A program made the position numbers and the translations under genes. The notes below the pieces were generated by a model. The model did not search any database and had not been told where the DNA came from. It saw nothing but the letters and a program-made list of their open reading frames with translations. A DNA stretch of 64,000 nucleotides, taken from the NCBI GenBank assembly GCA_963575745.1, contig CAUYUJ010014627.1, positions 308,501 to 372,500 on the forward strand. Direction: 5' to 3'. This DNA is from Prorocentrum cordatum (taxonomy: Eukaryota > Sar > Dinophyceae > Prorocentrales > Prorocentraceae). This document shows positions 52,101 through 52,513 of this stretch, one piece after another. Each line of letters starts with the position of its first letter. The first letter of the stretch is position 1.

Positions 52101-52472
52101 ACTGTTTTCATACTTCGCAGCCCCCCAGGGATGGCGAGGGTATGAGGCAGGAGGCAAGCTGGCAGGCAGGAAAGGGGCAGGGCAGGCGTCCAGGAGGAGA
52201 CGCGACCCCAGTGCTCCACTAGTCGAAACGAGAACCCAACGCAGTAGGCTTTCGAACAAAAACGCTCTCTGTAGACCTGGAAGTCTGGCCCCCCCCCGGC
52301 AGGCGGCATGGGCGCCATGGGCATGGGCGGCTGGGGCATGGGCGCGCAGGGCGGCCCCCCCCACAAGCGCGGGCCCGGGGCGAGCTCCGGCGACCTTGCC
52401 AAGGATCGCCGCGGGCGCGGTTCCTCCCGGCGAGGAGGCAGGCGTGGAGGAGGTGGCGGGTGTGAGGTTTGA
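2064..52472 (+). CDS. Five-exon gene over 50 kb; 173-aa two-repeat protein, unknown function
   Basis: Proposed coding exons are 2,103-2,150, 17,574-17,687, 25,576-25,658, 39,953-40,059 and 52,303-52,472 (48+114+83+107+170 = 522 nt: 173 codons plus stop), all in phase. The key support is internal. Residues 9-40 and 81-115 are two copies of one module: QR at 9-10 and 81-82, W at 19 and 91, Y and C at 22-23 and 94-95, DPA.HD at 32-37 and 107-112, SF at 39-40 and 114-115. Each copy is split by an intron a few residues after QR. The C-terminal tail is rich in Gly, Met and Arg, as in some RNA-binding proteins. Similar W..YC..DPAKHD modules recur, as I remember, in uncharacterised dinoflagellate proteins. 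I assign no function. Introns are 15.4, 7.9, 14.3 and 12.2 kb. Exon 5 is the least certain part. Confidence 0.6.
2151..3270. other. Intron 1, first part: nothing recognised
   Basis: Start of the proposed 15.4-kb intron. Several overlapping open frames, none with a domain; no clear repeat. Confidence 0.35.
3285..3375 (-). repeat. Dispersed repeat L, copy 1 (reverse)
   Basis: Read on the - strand it contains a TTTTTCATCC core followed by GTTGACGG and GGCCCGGTAAGGGCC, matching the copies at 3,885, 5,293, 7,335 (reverse) and 50,068. It forms an inverted pair with copy 2 about 500 bases away. Confidence 0.5.
3651..3868 (+). CDS. Possible first exon of the fibronectin-type gene
   Basis: Very GC-rich stretch after a GGCAG acceptor-like site. 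The frame from ATG 3,651 begins MRVPNQPFLRTLSGSSPDAG and then becomes Arg-rich, so only the first part is convincing. Other frames are also open. It precedes similar GC-rich exon candidates on the same strand, which is why I link it to the gene ending at 8,289. Confidence 0.22.
3885..3985 (+). repeat. Dispersed repeat L, copy 2
   Basis: TTCAATGC, then TTTTCATCC, then GGGCCTGGCGAGGGCCTC and AGGCCGAA, in the same order as at 5,293-5,412 and 50,068-50,195. Confidence 0.6.
4197..4469 (+). CDS. Possible exon, GC-rich, unknown product
   Basis: 91 codons open in phase, ending at a good donor (AGCGAGG|GTACTGG). The translation is Ala/Pro/Arg-rich and includes WCTRSAAEWLEYRRTLAG, which reads like folded protein. 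No domain recognised. Could belong to the gene ending at 8,289. Open frames on both strands reduce certainty. Confidence 0.25.
4681..4790. repeat. Short direct duplication (GGCAGG.TTTTCGCGCCGCG)
   Basis: Two adjacent, diverged units of about 55 bases, each with GGCAGG(C)TTTTGCGCCGCG-like sequence followed by a GC-rich part. Confidence 0.4.
4872..5020 (+). repeat. Dispersed repeat M, copy 1
   Basis: Shares an ordered set of words with 33,277-33,435: CAGGGTGCCCTG, TCGATGGTT, GTTCCCACGC/GGTCCCACAC, TTTCTTGTGGTAGAGCTCC and ATCGG. Not coding. Confidence 0.55.
5127..5235 (+). repeat. Dispersed repeat N, copy 1
   Basis: GTCGCCAC, GATTCGCCTCGAA, TCAGAACGCACC, GGGAGAGGTC and GCAGCGG occur here and in the same order at 15,796-15,905. 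Confidence 0.55.
5293..5412 (+). repeat. Dispersed repeat L, copy 3
   Basis: Begins TTTTCAACGCG and ends with CGGCAAGGGCCCCTGGAGGCCGA. Closest to the reverse copy at 7,335-7,470. Confidence 0.6.
5695..5835 (+). CDS. Probable exon of the fibronectin-type gene
   Basis: Lies between a CCTGGCAG acceptor and a GT donor (GCATG|GTACTC). The best frame reads EPPQVLVVDVDQLTVRSGVP, with alternating hydrophobic residues as in a beta-sandwich protein, after an Ala/Gly/Pro-rich start. A TIR element begins about 25 bases downstream, as expected if it lies in the following intron. The link to the 7.1- and 7.8-kb exons is by strand, GC character and shared intron elements; exact phase is not proven. Confidence 0.4.
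5859..6038 (+). mobile_element. TIR element family A, copy 1 (introner-like)
   Basis: About 180 bases with long terminal inverted repeats: the left end carries two AGAGTGACC words (5,871 and 5,889) and the right end carries GGTCACTCT twice (6,003 and 6,020), in mirrored order over some 40 bases. Other copies are at 7,661-7,797 and 47,457-47,636, the last inside intron 1 of the ciliary gene. It looks like a non-autonomous, intron-located DNA element. Confidence 0.65.
6090..6297. mobile_element. TIR hairpin element family B, copy 1
   Basis: Near-perfect inverted repeat: GCTCCGCGCGGATTTCTTGG on the left (from about 6,132) mirrors CCAAGAAATCCGCGCGGAGC on the right (to about 6,262). The symmetry extends outward through GAAGAAGAAG / CTTCTTCTC, giving arms of about 75 bases around a short GC-rich centre with the word GGCGCCTCC. 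Further copies at 6,735, 8,545, 39,421, 40,825 and 52,514. Confidence 0.75.
6298..6734. other. Intronic sequence, nothing recognised
   Basis: Contains imperfect GTCGC/GCCGAT words and a run of CCATCCC words at 6,510-6,550. No supported gene. Confidence 0.35.
6735..6868. mobile_element. TIR hairpin element family B, copy 2
   Basis: Left GGGGGTCCGCGCGGA, right ATCCAAGAAATCCGCGCGGA followed by CCTCCGA, with the GGCGCCTCCAGCGCC centre. The left arm is more diverged than in copy 1. Confidence 0.65.
7066..7277 (+). CDS. Probable exon of the fibronectin-type gene
   Basis: The frame through 7,123 reads VPSQAPRETEGGSHLVTGA and then ALVRFGQRLSMRVSSLDTYC, which looks like genuine protein. The start is uncertain (an acceptor-like GTAG ends at 7,065; another AG at 7,130). 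Several donors are possible: GC at 7,236, GT at 7,249, GT at 7,278; those after 7,235 and 7,277 fit the phase of the next exon. No domain recognised in this piece. Confidence 0.4.
7335..7470 (-). repeat. Dispersed repeat L, copy 4 (reverse)
   Basis: On the - strand it reads TTTTCAACGCGGGCC, then TTCATCCTG, then AGTCCCAGGGCTCGGCGAGG, parallel to the copy at 5,293-5,412. Confidence 0.6.
7661..7797 (+). mobile_element. TIR element family A, copy 2 (introner-like)
   Basis: The right end GTCACTCTTGCATGTAG and the middle GTGCGGGCTCACCGGGG match copy 1; the left arm is more diverged. It ends about 20-40 bases before the acceptor of the fibronectin exon, so it lies just inside the intron. Confidence 0.6.
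7839..8289 (+). CDS. Last exon of a fibronectin type III protein
   Basis: Acceptor CTGCCAG at 7,838, then 150 codons to TGA at 8,287. About residues 54-150 form a fibronectin type III domain: PGPVQLAHLSS at the start, STSLTLHWSPP with the core Trp, GYSVAI, then the classical L-x-P-x-T-x-Y (LRPGTAYLVDIRAINDAG) and a GVGEPC end. The 50 residues before it (LFHEETALLG..DPSLHGRLAAWDV) I do not recognise. FN3 domains bind proteins and are usual in extracellular or scaffold proteins; nothing here shows location. Exons at 7,066 and 5,695 probably precede it. The whole gene lies inside intron 1 of the 50-kb gene, same strand. Confidence 0.65.
8305..8347. repeat. CCT microsatellite
   Basis: About 14 CCT units just after the FN3 stop codon. 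Confidence 0.9.
8545..8652. mobile_element. TIR hairpin element family B, copy 3 (degraded)
   Basis: Centre GGCGCCTCTGGC and right end GATCCCAGAAGTCTGCGCGG with CCTCCGAAAG. The left arm is largely lost. Confidence 0.5.
8785..9640. repeat. Long pyrimidine tract: (CCT)n, (CCTT)n and ATC
   Basis: Almost pure C/T on the + strand from 8,785 to 8,935 (CCTCC, then CCTT tetranucleotides), a short ATC run at 8,950-8,970, then CCT-based DNA from 9,033 to 9,640. Long Pro/Ser/Leu or Arg/Glu open frames across it are artefacts. Confidence 0.95.
9641..10265. other. No feature recognised
   Basis: Moderate-GC sequence (9,850-10,080) then GC-rich. No domain, no clear repeat. Confidence 0.35.
10270..10440. 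repeat. Partial tandem duplication, about 100 bases
   Basis: TGGGCGTGCC.GG.TTTCGCC.GGTG.CCGC occurs at 10,288 and again at 10,365 with GTGGGCGCC words between and after. Confidence 0.45.
10532..10652. repeat. Small inverted repeat in AT-richer DNA
   Basis: ATGTTCTAAGAAC (about 10,533) is mirrored by GTTCTTAGAACAT (about 10,639); CTTGTGG/TTTTGTGG follow outside. Roughly 120 bases, lower GC than its surroundings. Could be a small non-autonomous element. Confidence 0.45.
10995..11300. repeat. Impure pyrimidine tract (CCT/CTG/CTT)
   Basis: C/T-rich stretch, preceded by a (CT)n run at 10,853-10,874. Confidence 0.8.
11300..11880. other. No feature recognised
   Basis: Mixed composition; a moderate-GC part at 11,600-11,880 has short open frames on both strands without motifs. 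Confidence 0.35.
11880..12370 (+). repeat. Satellite S1, main array
   Basis: Five to six diverged units of about 80-100 bases, each with GGGGCCACGAAACGTGTGAG, then GTGTGCCGAA, GGGGCGGGTCACCATGCGG, CGCAGCCACTG and GGAGCTCC. A single unit is at 14,690-14,795 and a reverse-oriented block at 17,205-17,475. Confidence 0.75.
12380..12615. repeat. Minisatellite GCTGGTTTCGCC
   Basis: Some 15 units of about 15-16 bases around GGCTGGTTTCGCCA/GACG. Its reverse complement (GGCGAAACCAGC) forms a shorter array at 14,595-14,690. Confidence 0.85.
12618..12762. repeat. CGT triplet array
   Basis: Nearly pure (GTC)n from 12,670 on. Confidence 0.95.
12765..14010. repeat. GGGCGGG minisatellite, two blocks
   Basis: 12,765-13,010 and 13,400-14,010 are made of short units with GGGCGGG(A/T) and CCCTAACGGGC. 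A longer unit of about 120 bases containing GGCTTGCCAGCACGCGAA is repeated at 13,588, 13,715, 13,835 and 13,980 (related words at 12,910 and 13,010). Between the blocks, 13,020-13,390 is unrelated and has no recognised feature. Confidence 0.8.
14012..14570. repeat. ACG/GAC triplet array
   Basis: Long impure (GAC)n/(ACG)n on the + strand, the reverse complement of the CGT array at 12,618. Poly-Asp/Thr/Arg/Ser frames are artefacts. Confidence 0.95.
14590..14795. repeat. GGCGAAACCAGC minisatellite plus one S1 unit
   Basis: 14,595-14,690 holds six units of the inverted GCTGGTTTCGCC repeat; 14,690-14,795 is one S1 unit in the + orientation (GGAGCTCCTTATG, CACGCAACGTGTGAGG). Confidence 0.8.
14800..15795. 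other. GA-rich stretch, then unassigned sequence
   Basis: 14,820-14,960 is GA-rich with GATGTTGA triplets. At 15,245-15,370 one + frame reads QRKSNEESHSEWPMRVNPEI and LESAIGQATG, which resembles protein, but no domain or splice pair supports it. 15,430-15,540 is C/T-rich. Confidence 0.3.
15796..15905 (+). repeat. Dispersed repeat N, copy 2
   Basis: Matches 5,127-5,235 in order: GTCGCCACCGCTGGATCCGC, CTCGAA, TCAGAACGCACC, GGGAGAGGTC, GCAGCGG. Confidence 0.55.
16477..17200 (-). other. Lower-GC stretch with a long minus-strand open frame
   Basis: An open frame of 334 codons runs from 17,481 down to 16,477. Its first part is S1 satellite and its end is a CCGGCGGAAGG-type repeat (16,505-16,610), but about 16,620-17,150 is unique, lower-GC DNA. 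It translates to Cys-containing, ordinary-looking protein (CCPACRVSQPEVIRKHMRDI). No domain recognised; the + strand is also partly open. Possible captured exon or chance. Confidence 0.25.
17205..17475 (-). repeat. Satellite S1, reverse block
   Basis: Three units of S1 in reverse complement: CTCACACGTTTCGTG(G/A)CCCC, GGAGCTCCACC(G/A)AAGGCCCC and CATGCGTCC.CCAC. Confidence 0.75.
17574..17687 (+). CDS. Exon 2 of the 50-kb gene
   Basis: Acceptor CCACGCAG, then 38 codons: EQWYAYCEAFGENI, PDPAKHDVSFISSF, ITKYQSWACR. It holds the W..YC and DPAKHD..F parts of repeat 1. A GT donor at 17,688 (TGCAGA|GTCGAG) leaves phase 0; a GC donor at 17,680 is an alternative that would shorten it by three residues. 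The frame stays open to 18,014 downstream, but that part reads as intron. Confidence 0.65.
17688..18480. other. Intron 2, first part: nothing recognised
   Basis: Mixed composition, moderate GC from 18,050 on; GTGGTG words at 18,330-18,440. No gene supported. Confidence 0.35.
18485..19394. repeat. GAT triplet array (left)
   Basis: Impure (GAT)n with GGTGAT and GAC interruptions. Poly-Met/Asp frames (and His/Ile on the other strand) are artefacts. It abuts the palindromic element at 19,397; the array continues in the same orientation beyond the element, at 23,478. Confidence 0.95.
19684..21030. repeat. Left-arm-only segment with minisatellites
   Basis: Missing from the right palindrome arm. 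19,690-19,775 matches 44,085-44,175 (GATAATTGTTGTTGA, poly-C, CACATTGTTTTTT, GCCCCTCCCGG). 19,860-20,040 has two units of about 75 bases with CGCTCTCGCTTGGGACTTCC. 20,190-20,640 is a minisatellite of about 24-27 bases with GCCCTTCGTGGCCCC. Confidence 0.65.
21470..21750. repeat. GCGACCC minisatellite in left palindrome arm
   Basis: Short units around CCCGCGACCCACC and CGCGATCCACC; the mirrored array is at 22,445-22,705 in the right arm. Confidence 0.85.
23478..23752. repeat. GAT triplet array (right)
   Basis: Same orientation as the array at 18,485-19,394, i.e. not inverted with the palindrome arms. A short tail follows to about 23,760. Confidence 0.95.
23760..24415. repeat. Pyrimidine tracts (CCT)n
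   Basis: C/T-rich from 23,930, pure (CCT)n at 24,045-24,122, and a second C/T-rich run at 24,325-24,410. No gene recognised between. Confidence 0.85.
24415..25015 (+). repeat. Satellite S2, array 1
   Basis: Five to six units of about 110-120 bases with GCTGCGAAC, GTC.CCACTTTCGTGGGCTCC, TGGGAGGTCCAGCGG and CTCGCGGCTCCCTGGG. The same family forms an array at 40,990-41,575 (+) and a longer one at 50,505-52,140 (reverse). The 239-codon open frame here is a by-product. Confidence 0.75.
25016..25575. other. End of intron 2: nothing recognised
   Basis: No motif apart from a C-rich tract (TGCCCCCCGCAG) just before exon 3. Confidence 0.35.
25576..25658 (+). CDS. Exon 3 of the 50-kb gene
   Basis: After CCCCGCAG: PAVPARSGARLEYKEG, then QDLVKFIKLGQ and the first two bases of an Arg codon. 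It supplies the link between the two repeats and the Q of the second QR. The preferred donor is GA (CAGAG|GAAGTCG), which gives QRKS on joining to exon 4. A GT donor three bases later keeps the frame too and adds one Lys. The frame continues open into the GAG tract and this is not coding. Confidence 0.65.
25680..26120. repeat. GAG tract with a three-fold 80-120-base duplication
   Basis: (GAG/GGA)n interrupted by three copies of a segment GAAGGAGGTGGACAGAAACG-CATT(C/A).G-TGCATT, starting near 25,810, 25,890 and 26,012. Glu-rich frames are artefacts. Confidence 0.9.
26220..27060 (+). pseudogene. Decayed retroelement, gag-like part
   Basis: Lower-GC, C/A-rich sequence that reads as ordinary protein in changing frames. 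26,286-26,768 is open for 160 codons (PRLILHGPTIIRRLLSED, FSELVPAVRDDHQRF and a Pro-rich centre). At about 26,840-27,060 a second frame reads PRLPDEATEENIQTAP-like acidic sequence and ADYADLARYTTDIPPDF. The switch between frames indicates decay. I recognise no catalytic motif. Position ahead of the methyltransferase-like stretch suggests a gag or linker region; this is inference. Confidence 0.35.
27060..27640 (+). pseudogene. Decayed retroelement, methyltransferase-like motifs
   Basis: In shifting frames: HVYSGQRREGDLQ followed by a TAG (27,154), HVLLIDVANHVTKGDDLTNW, then ETWSAAR (about 27,291-27,312), then LLLFMAYATGVLATME, FASSQLLPEIQHLL and RRPGVRLAVFGQR. The order (Y/F)SG-x-R-x-GDLQ ... 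acidic strand ... (PPC)ETWS ... resembles the S-adenosylmethionine and catalytic PPC motifs of cytosine-5 methyltransferase-like folds. Here the PPC position reads AHY, so it would be inactive. I recall this block from abundant dinoflagellate retroelement proteins; the methyltransferase reading is tentative. Confidence 0.35.
27640..30720 (+). pseudogene. Decayed coding sequence, unknown product
   Basis: Protein-like segments appear in all three + frames with stops and shifts: LFTAPILFKELRNVHVRLAR (27,970), VTDLGAQNAQRASQLEKRG (28,212), AFAALEAGPVFAPANAIREW (28,430), AETDLVYLDPPSAGPNGQ (28,782) with a CPQC near 29,118, DIDNLVSHLDGDFRKAAPEA (29,198), FSNRAHVPRPSLSWTDPSNY (29,690), EPLGNLYRKREIEASIQYIM (30,025) and PRTNQFNPVPTFQQVSN (30,510). 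Composition is like 26.2-27.6 kb and unlike the G-rich DNA after 30,900. It may be the rest of the same retroelement. No reverse transcriptase motif seen. Confidence 0.35.
30915..31215. repeat. Degenerate G/T-rich minisatellite
   Basis: GGGCCGTTTTGGG and GGCCTCTTGGGGCC units, as at 660-1,330. A C/T tract precedes it (30,795-30,885). Confidence 0.6.
31705..32250 (+). repeat. Direct repeat pair, about 100 bases
   Basis: 31,740-31,840 and 32,145-32,250 share TTGCGCGCCGGACAATT, TTGCCCCGA.T, CACGCT and GCGGACTGCCTCTGCCTCGC. The 31,220-31,700 and 31,850-32,140 stretches hold no gene that I recognise. Confidence 0.65.
32360..32480. repeat. CT, poly-T and TA tracts
   Basis: (CT)n, then a T run of about 30 bases (32,378-32,409), (CT)n again, then (TA)n at 32,465-32,478. 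Confidence 0.9.
32481..33182. repeat. Degenerate G/T-rich minisatellite with flanks
   Basis: 32,740-33,020 has GGGGCCCCCTTCGGGG/CCTCTCGG units of the same family as 660-1,330; the flanks show nothing. Confidence 0.5.
33183..33615 (+). repeat. Direct repeat pair plus dispersed repeat M, copy 2
   Basis: GGAGGGTCTCATGT(T/C)CTTGAAGGATG and CAGGTCCGACTGTAC occur at 33,189-33,240 and 33,560-33,612. Between them, 33,277-33,435 matches repeat M at 4,872-5,020. Confidence 0.6.
33780..34150. repeat. 12-base minisatellite GTGGTTGTCCCG
   Basis: Around 30 diverged 12-15-base units. Its reverse complement (CGGGACAACCA) resembles the unit of the array at 34,555-34,735, so the two arrays are inverted to each other. 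Confidence 0.8.
34151..34554. other. No gene; CTATCTA-rich spacer
   Basis: AT-richer spacer with TACCTATCTACC and CGATCTACCGATCT words, between two inverted 12-base arrays. Confidence 0.45.
34555..34735. repeat. 12-base minisatellite ACCATCGGGACA
   Basis: About 15 units in near-perfect 12-base register, so open frames give a four-residue repeat (MVVP) on the - strand. Confidence 0.9.
34920..37150. repeat. Degenerate G/T-rich minisatellite, several blocks
   Basis: Blocks at 34,925-35,035, 35,245-35,740, 36,050-36,450 and 36,970-37,140 with GGGGCCTCTTGGGGG(C/T) units. Between them, 35,800-36,040 and 36,500-36,960 are ordinary sequence without a gene that I can support; poly-G runs at 36,486 and 36,531. 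Confidence 0.55.
37345..37362 (+). promoter_or_regulatory. Relict dinoflagellate spliced-leader sequence
   Basis: TAGCCATCCTGGTTCAAA matches the 3' 18 bases of the dinoflagellate spliced leader (TAGCCATTTTGGCTCAAG) at 14 of 18 positions, and all four differences are transitions. CCAT before it resembles the leader's CCG start. It lies 104 bases before the transporter ATG, where the 5' end of a trans-spliced mRNA would be. This marks the gene as a reinserted cDNA copy. Confidence 0.7.
37467..38513 (+). CDS. DMT-superfamily (EamA/SLC35-like) membrane transporter, retrogene
   Basis: 348 residues, ATG to TGA, no intron. About ten hydrophobic helices, for example near residues 11-30, 46-62, 86-105, 108-132, 141-160, 175-196, 212-231, 250-272 and 313-333, with short polar loops: the two-times-five-helix layout of the drug/metabolite transporter fold used by nucleotide-sugar and related carriers. 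IVQMMRSTKLIIAFF in helix 4 resembles the conserved helix-4 region of SLC35F-type proteins. Substrate and membrane (ER/Golgi, plastid or vacuole) cannot be told. The frame is intact and base use is less GC-extreme than its surroundings. It carries a relict spliced leader upstream, so it came from a processed mRNA. It lies in intron 3 of the 50-kb gene, same strand. Confidence 0.85.
   Translation: MAGSFYEHPPLAFASIAVGMLITGVITMNLRDLWEVTDFHYPVHWVWMSQVGYSLAWIAHRLTKHTDPGCVPSTMGLQKGMGIHQKTYIIAMILDAMSMVCAHEAMGSISAAIVQMMRSTKLIIAFFITTVVMQKKQLPRERAGVLLVLLGVVVVVYGSVIPANTSSAGLDGSGSSKWFALLLCFVAELFNVAFYLYQDHTSKKYDLPAFHTVGVMGMYGVIVFSVVLVNLNMANIENSFHAFDRFTHSWPVALSSIGYIILLCVYEICGVVVSKQGSAILRALIDVSRGALIWAVELYCGWVQFEALHGIGFAIIICGTLVNTGIIHLAVLDPGPEGKSLVEDRQQS
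38514..39420. other. 3' flank of the retrogene; CCT tract; G run
   Basis: No poly-A tract follows the stop codon closely. (CCT)n-type tract at 38,805-38,870, C/T-rich 39,100-39,130, short CCTTCT..GAAGGC inverted words at 39,160-39,280, G run at 39,359-39,371. No gene supported. Confidence 0.4.
39421..39612. mobile_element. TIR hairpin element family B, copy 4
   Basis: GCTCCGCGCAGATTTCTTGG (left) mirrors CCAAGAAATCCGCGC (right). Outer arms AAGAAGAAAAGG and TTCTGTTGTT show the same extension as copy 1. Centre GGCGCCTCCGGCGC. Confidence 0.75.
39953..40059 (+). CDS. Exon 4 of the 50-kb gene
   Basis: Acceptor CGCGCCACAG; the first G completes the Arg codon of exon 3, then KSQGWKSSWETYCSSK, PINGKPKHDPAQHDSSFLE and one base of Gly. 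This is the second W..YC..DPA.HD..SF repeat, co-linear with the one from exons 1 and 2. The donor is GC type (TTGGAAG|GCGAGT), an otherwise good 5' splice site. Confidence 0.7.
40060..40824. other. Intron 4, first part: CT tract, nothing else
   Basis: C/T-rich 40,370-40,440 with (CT)n at 40,405-40,425. No gene supported. Confidence 0.4.
40825..40922. mobile_element. TIR hairpin element family B, copy 5 (short form)
   Basis: TCGAAGGTGCGTGGCGG and TCTTGGACTCGCGCTGG on the left; CAGCGCAGATCCAGGACATC and CGCGCGGACCTCCGAAAG on the right. Only about 14 bases lie between the arms; the usual GC-rich centre is missing. Confidence 0.65.
40990..41575 (+). repeat. Satellite S2, array 2
   Basis: Five units with GGGCTCCTGGGAGGT.CAGCGGA, GACCTCGCGCTCC and TTGCGCAA...GCCACTTTCGT, same orientation as array 1 at 24,415. 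Confidence 0.75.
41576..43200. other. No supported gene
   Basis: Ordinary-looking sequence at 41,640-42,060 and 42,300-42,960 is open in several frames on both strands, so no coding strand can be chosen. 43,040-43,200 is rich in TATG/TGTTATG words and runs into a GAT array. Confidence 0.35.
43203..43242. repeat. GAT microsatellite
   Basis: About twelve GAT units. Confidence 0.9.
43575..43860. repeat. CAGGAGGCC minisatellite (reverse of the G/T-rich family)
   Basis: Units of about 9-15 bases such as CCACAGGAGGCCACAGGA and CCCCAGGAGG; the reverse complement gives GGCCTCCTGGGG words like the 660-1,330 family. Confidence 0.75.
43985..44180 (+). repeat. Dispersed copy of palindrome-arm sequence
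   Basis: GTCGAACGGTCATCCATTGT, GCGTGGCTGAAGTG, then AATAATTATTGTTGACCCCC, CACATTGTTTTTTC and GAACTGCCCCTCCCGG, the same order as 19,600-19,775 in the left palindrome arm. Confidence 0.7.
44181..44960. other. GC-rich stretch, no supported gene
   Basis: Open frames on both strands; short (GGGGTA)n at 44,484-44,505. Nothing recognised. Confidence 0.35.
44975..45118. repeat. GA dinucleotide tract
   Basis: (GA)n with A-rich interruptions. Confidence 0.95.
45215..45370. mobile_element. Small TIR element family C, copy 1
   Basis: Ends GCATGTCCCTC (45,225) and GAGGGCATGC (45,353) are inverted repeats. GAATCCGCCTGTAGG and GAGCTGGGCATGTCCCTC are shared with copy 2 at 50,584-50,742. About 150 bases, lower GC than its surroundings. 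Confidence 0.6.
45371..45660. other. No feature recognised
   Basis: Mixed sequence with a C run at 45,560-45,571. Confidence 0.4.
45665..46545. repeat. Long GAG/GAC purine-rich tract
   Basis: About 880 bases of (GAG)n with GACGAG and GAACGAG stretches at 45,720-45,860 and 46,015-46,200. Frames of 200-500 codons on both strands (Glu, Arg, Pro, Ser, Leu) are artefacts. Confidence 0.97.
46546..47326. other. Upstream region of the ciliary gene
   Basis: No gene supported. Short GGGGCC words and C/G runs. An AG at 47,276 after CGGCCCGC, about 50 bases before the ATG, is a candidate spliced-leader acceptor. Confidence 0.35.
47327..49608 (+). CDS. LamG-like plus CLAMP (C1a-32/CFAP119-like) ciliary protein
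   Basis: Four exons keep frame: 47,327-47,446, 47,804-47,901, 48,010-48,205, 48,382-49,608 (1,641 nt, 546 residues). Residues 41-238 form a LamG-like jelly roll: AFDLPPPAG..GFTLCARVRR, RILQKGGPPAGWLFA, DGEWHHVAVVHRAGRARAFV, DVEAYAEALTDEQVAGL, interrupted by a Lys-rich stretch (KKDVGKKGKKDSKR). Residues about 300-418 form a CLAMP domain: VVVSFYVELLSYARTACM, EVFLEFKRLLMVHTFAAAEK, LGVFTLLDVRLLSSMVSGGL, FQHFVLYQCVLV. That domain defines the C1a-32 (FAP119/CCDC189) subunit of the C1a projection on the central-pair microtubules. The C-terminus is acidic and likely helical. Likely role: structural protein of the flagellar axoneme. All introns are GT-AG and carry inverted repeats. A LamG domain ahead of CLAMP is unusual. 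Confidence 0.82.
47457..47636 (+). mobile_element. TIR element family A, copy 3 (in an intron)
   Basis: GGAGTGACCTTTGGTGCGGG on the left mirrors CATCAAAGGTCACTCTTGCC on the right; the middle (GGGCAC, CGCGATAGCAG) matches copy 1 at 5,859. Confidence 0.65.
47661..47761. mobile_element. Near-perfect 101-base hairpin
   Basis: Arms of about 49 bases: ACCCATCGGCGGGGGCC at 47,661 mirrors GGCCCCCGCCGATGGGT ending at 47,761, with only three or four bases between the arms. Only a few mismatches by eye. Confidence 0.85.
47902..48009 (+). mobile_element. Intron 2 of the ciliary gene: whole-intron inverted repeat
   Basis: 108-base GT-AG intron. GGGCGCCAGCTATACACCCA near the start mirrors TGGGCGTATAGTTCGCCCC near the end; CACCGATCCTGGCC mirrors GGCCCAGGCTCGGTG further in. 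The arms fill most of the intron, as in introner elements. Confidence 0.65.
48206..48381 (+). mobile_element. Intron 3 of the ciliary gene: inverted repeat
   Basis: 176-base GT-AG intron. GCGATCAGGGGCGCCTGG mirrors ACAGGCGCCACCGATCGC; further weak symmetry inside. Confidence 0.45.
49609..50067. other. 3' flank of the ciliary gene
   Basis: GC-rich, C/T run at 49,665-49,685. Open frames on both strands without domains. Probably 3' UTR and intron. Confidence 0.35.
50068..50195 (+). repeat. Dispersed repeat L, copy 5
   Basis: TTCTCGATGCCGGGGCGC, CCCTGGGGCCGGC, GACCTGGCGAGGGCCTCCCT and AGGCCGAAA match the copies at 3,885 and 5,293. Confidence 0.6.
50505..52140 (-). repeat. Satellite S2, array 3 (reverse, longest)
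   Basis: About 15 units of about 100 bases with CAGCCCTCGAAAGT(G/T)GCGAC, AGTTTCACACTTCGCAGCCC, CCCAGGGATGGCGAGGTC and AATCTGAATCCGCGCAGGCC. The reverse complement matches arrays at 24,415 and 40,990. It is interrupted after the first unit by TIR element C. Confidence 0.85.
50584..50742. mobile_element. Small TIR element family C, copy 2
   Basis: GCATGTCCCTC (50,598) and GGGGGACATGTCC (50,726) are inverted. AGAATCCGCCTGTAGG is shared with copy 1. It sits in the S2 array, whose units resume at 50,745. Confidence 0.65.
52303..52472 (+). CDS. Proposed exon 5 of the 50-kb gene (Gly/Met/Arg-rich tail)
   Basis: After CCCCCCCCCGGCAG: GC completes the Gly codon begun in exon 4, then GGMGAMGMGGWGMGAQGG, PPHKRGPGASSGDLAKDR and an RGRGSS..RRGGR tail to TGA at 52,470. 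Gly-Met-rich plus RGG-type sequence is typical of RNA-binding or condensate-forming tails. Phase fits exactly, and both intron ends share GCG. A GC donor at 52,442 (GGCAG|GCGTGG) or GT at 52,453 could instead splice onward, so the end is uncertain. Confidence 0.5.
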
Positions 52473-52513
52473 GCTGAGCGTTGCTTCTGCAGGGGAACGA
52501 AGAATGACATATT

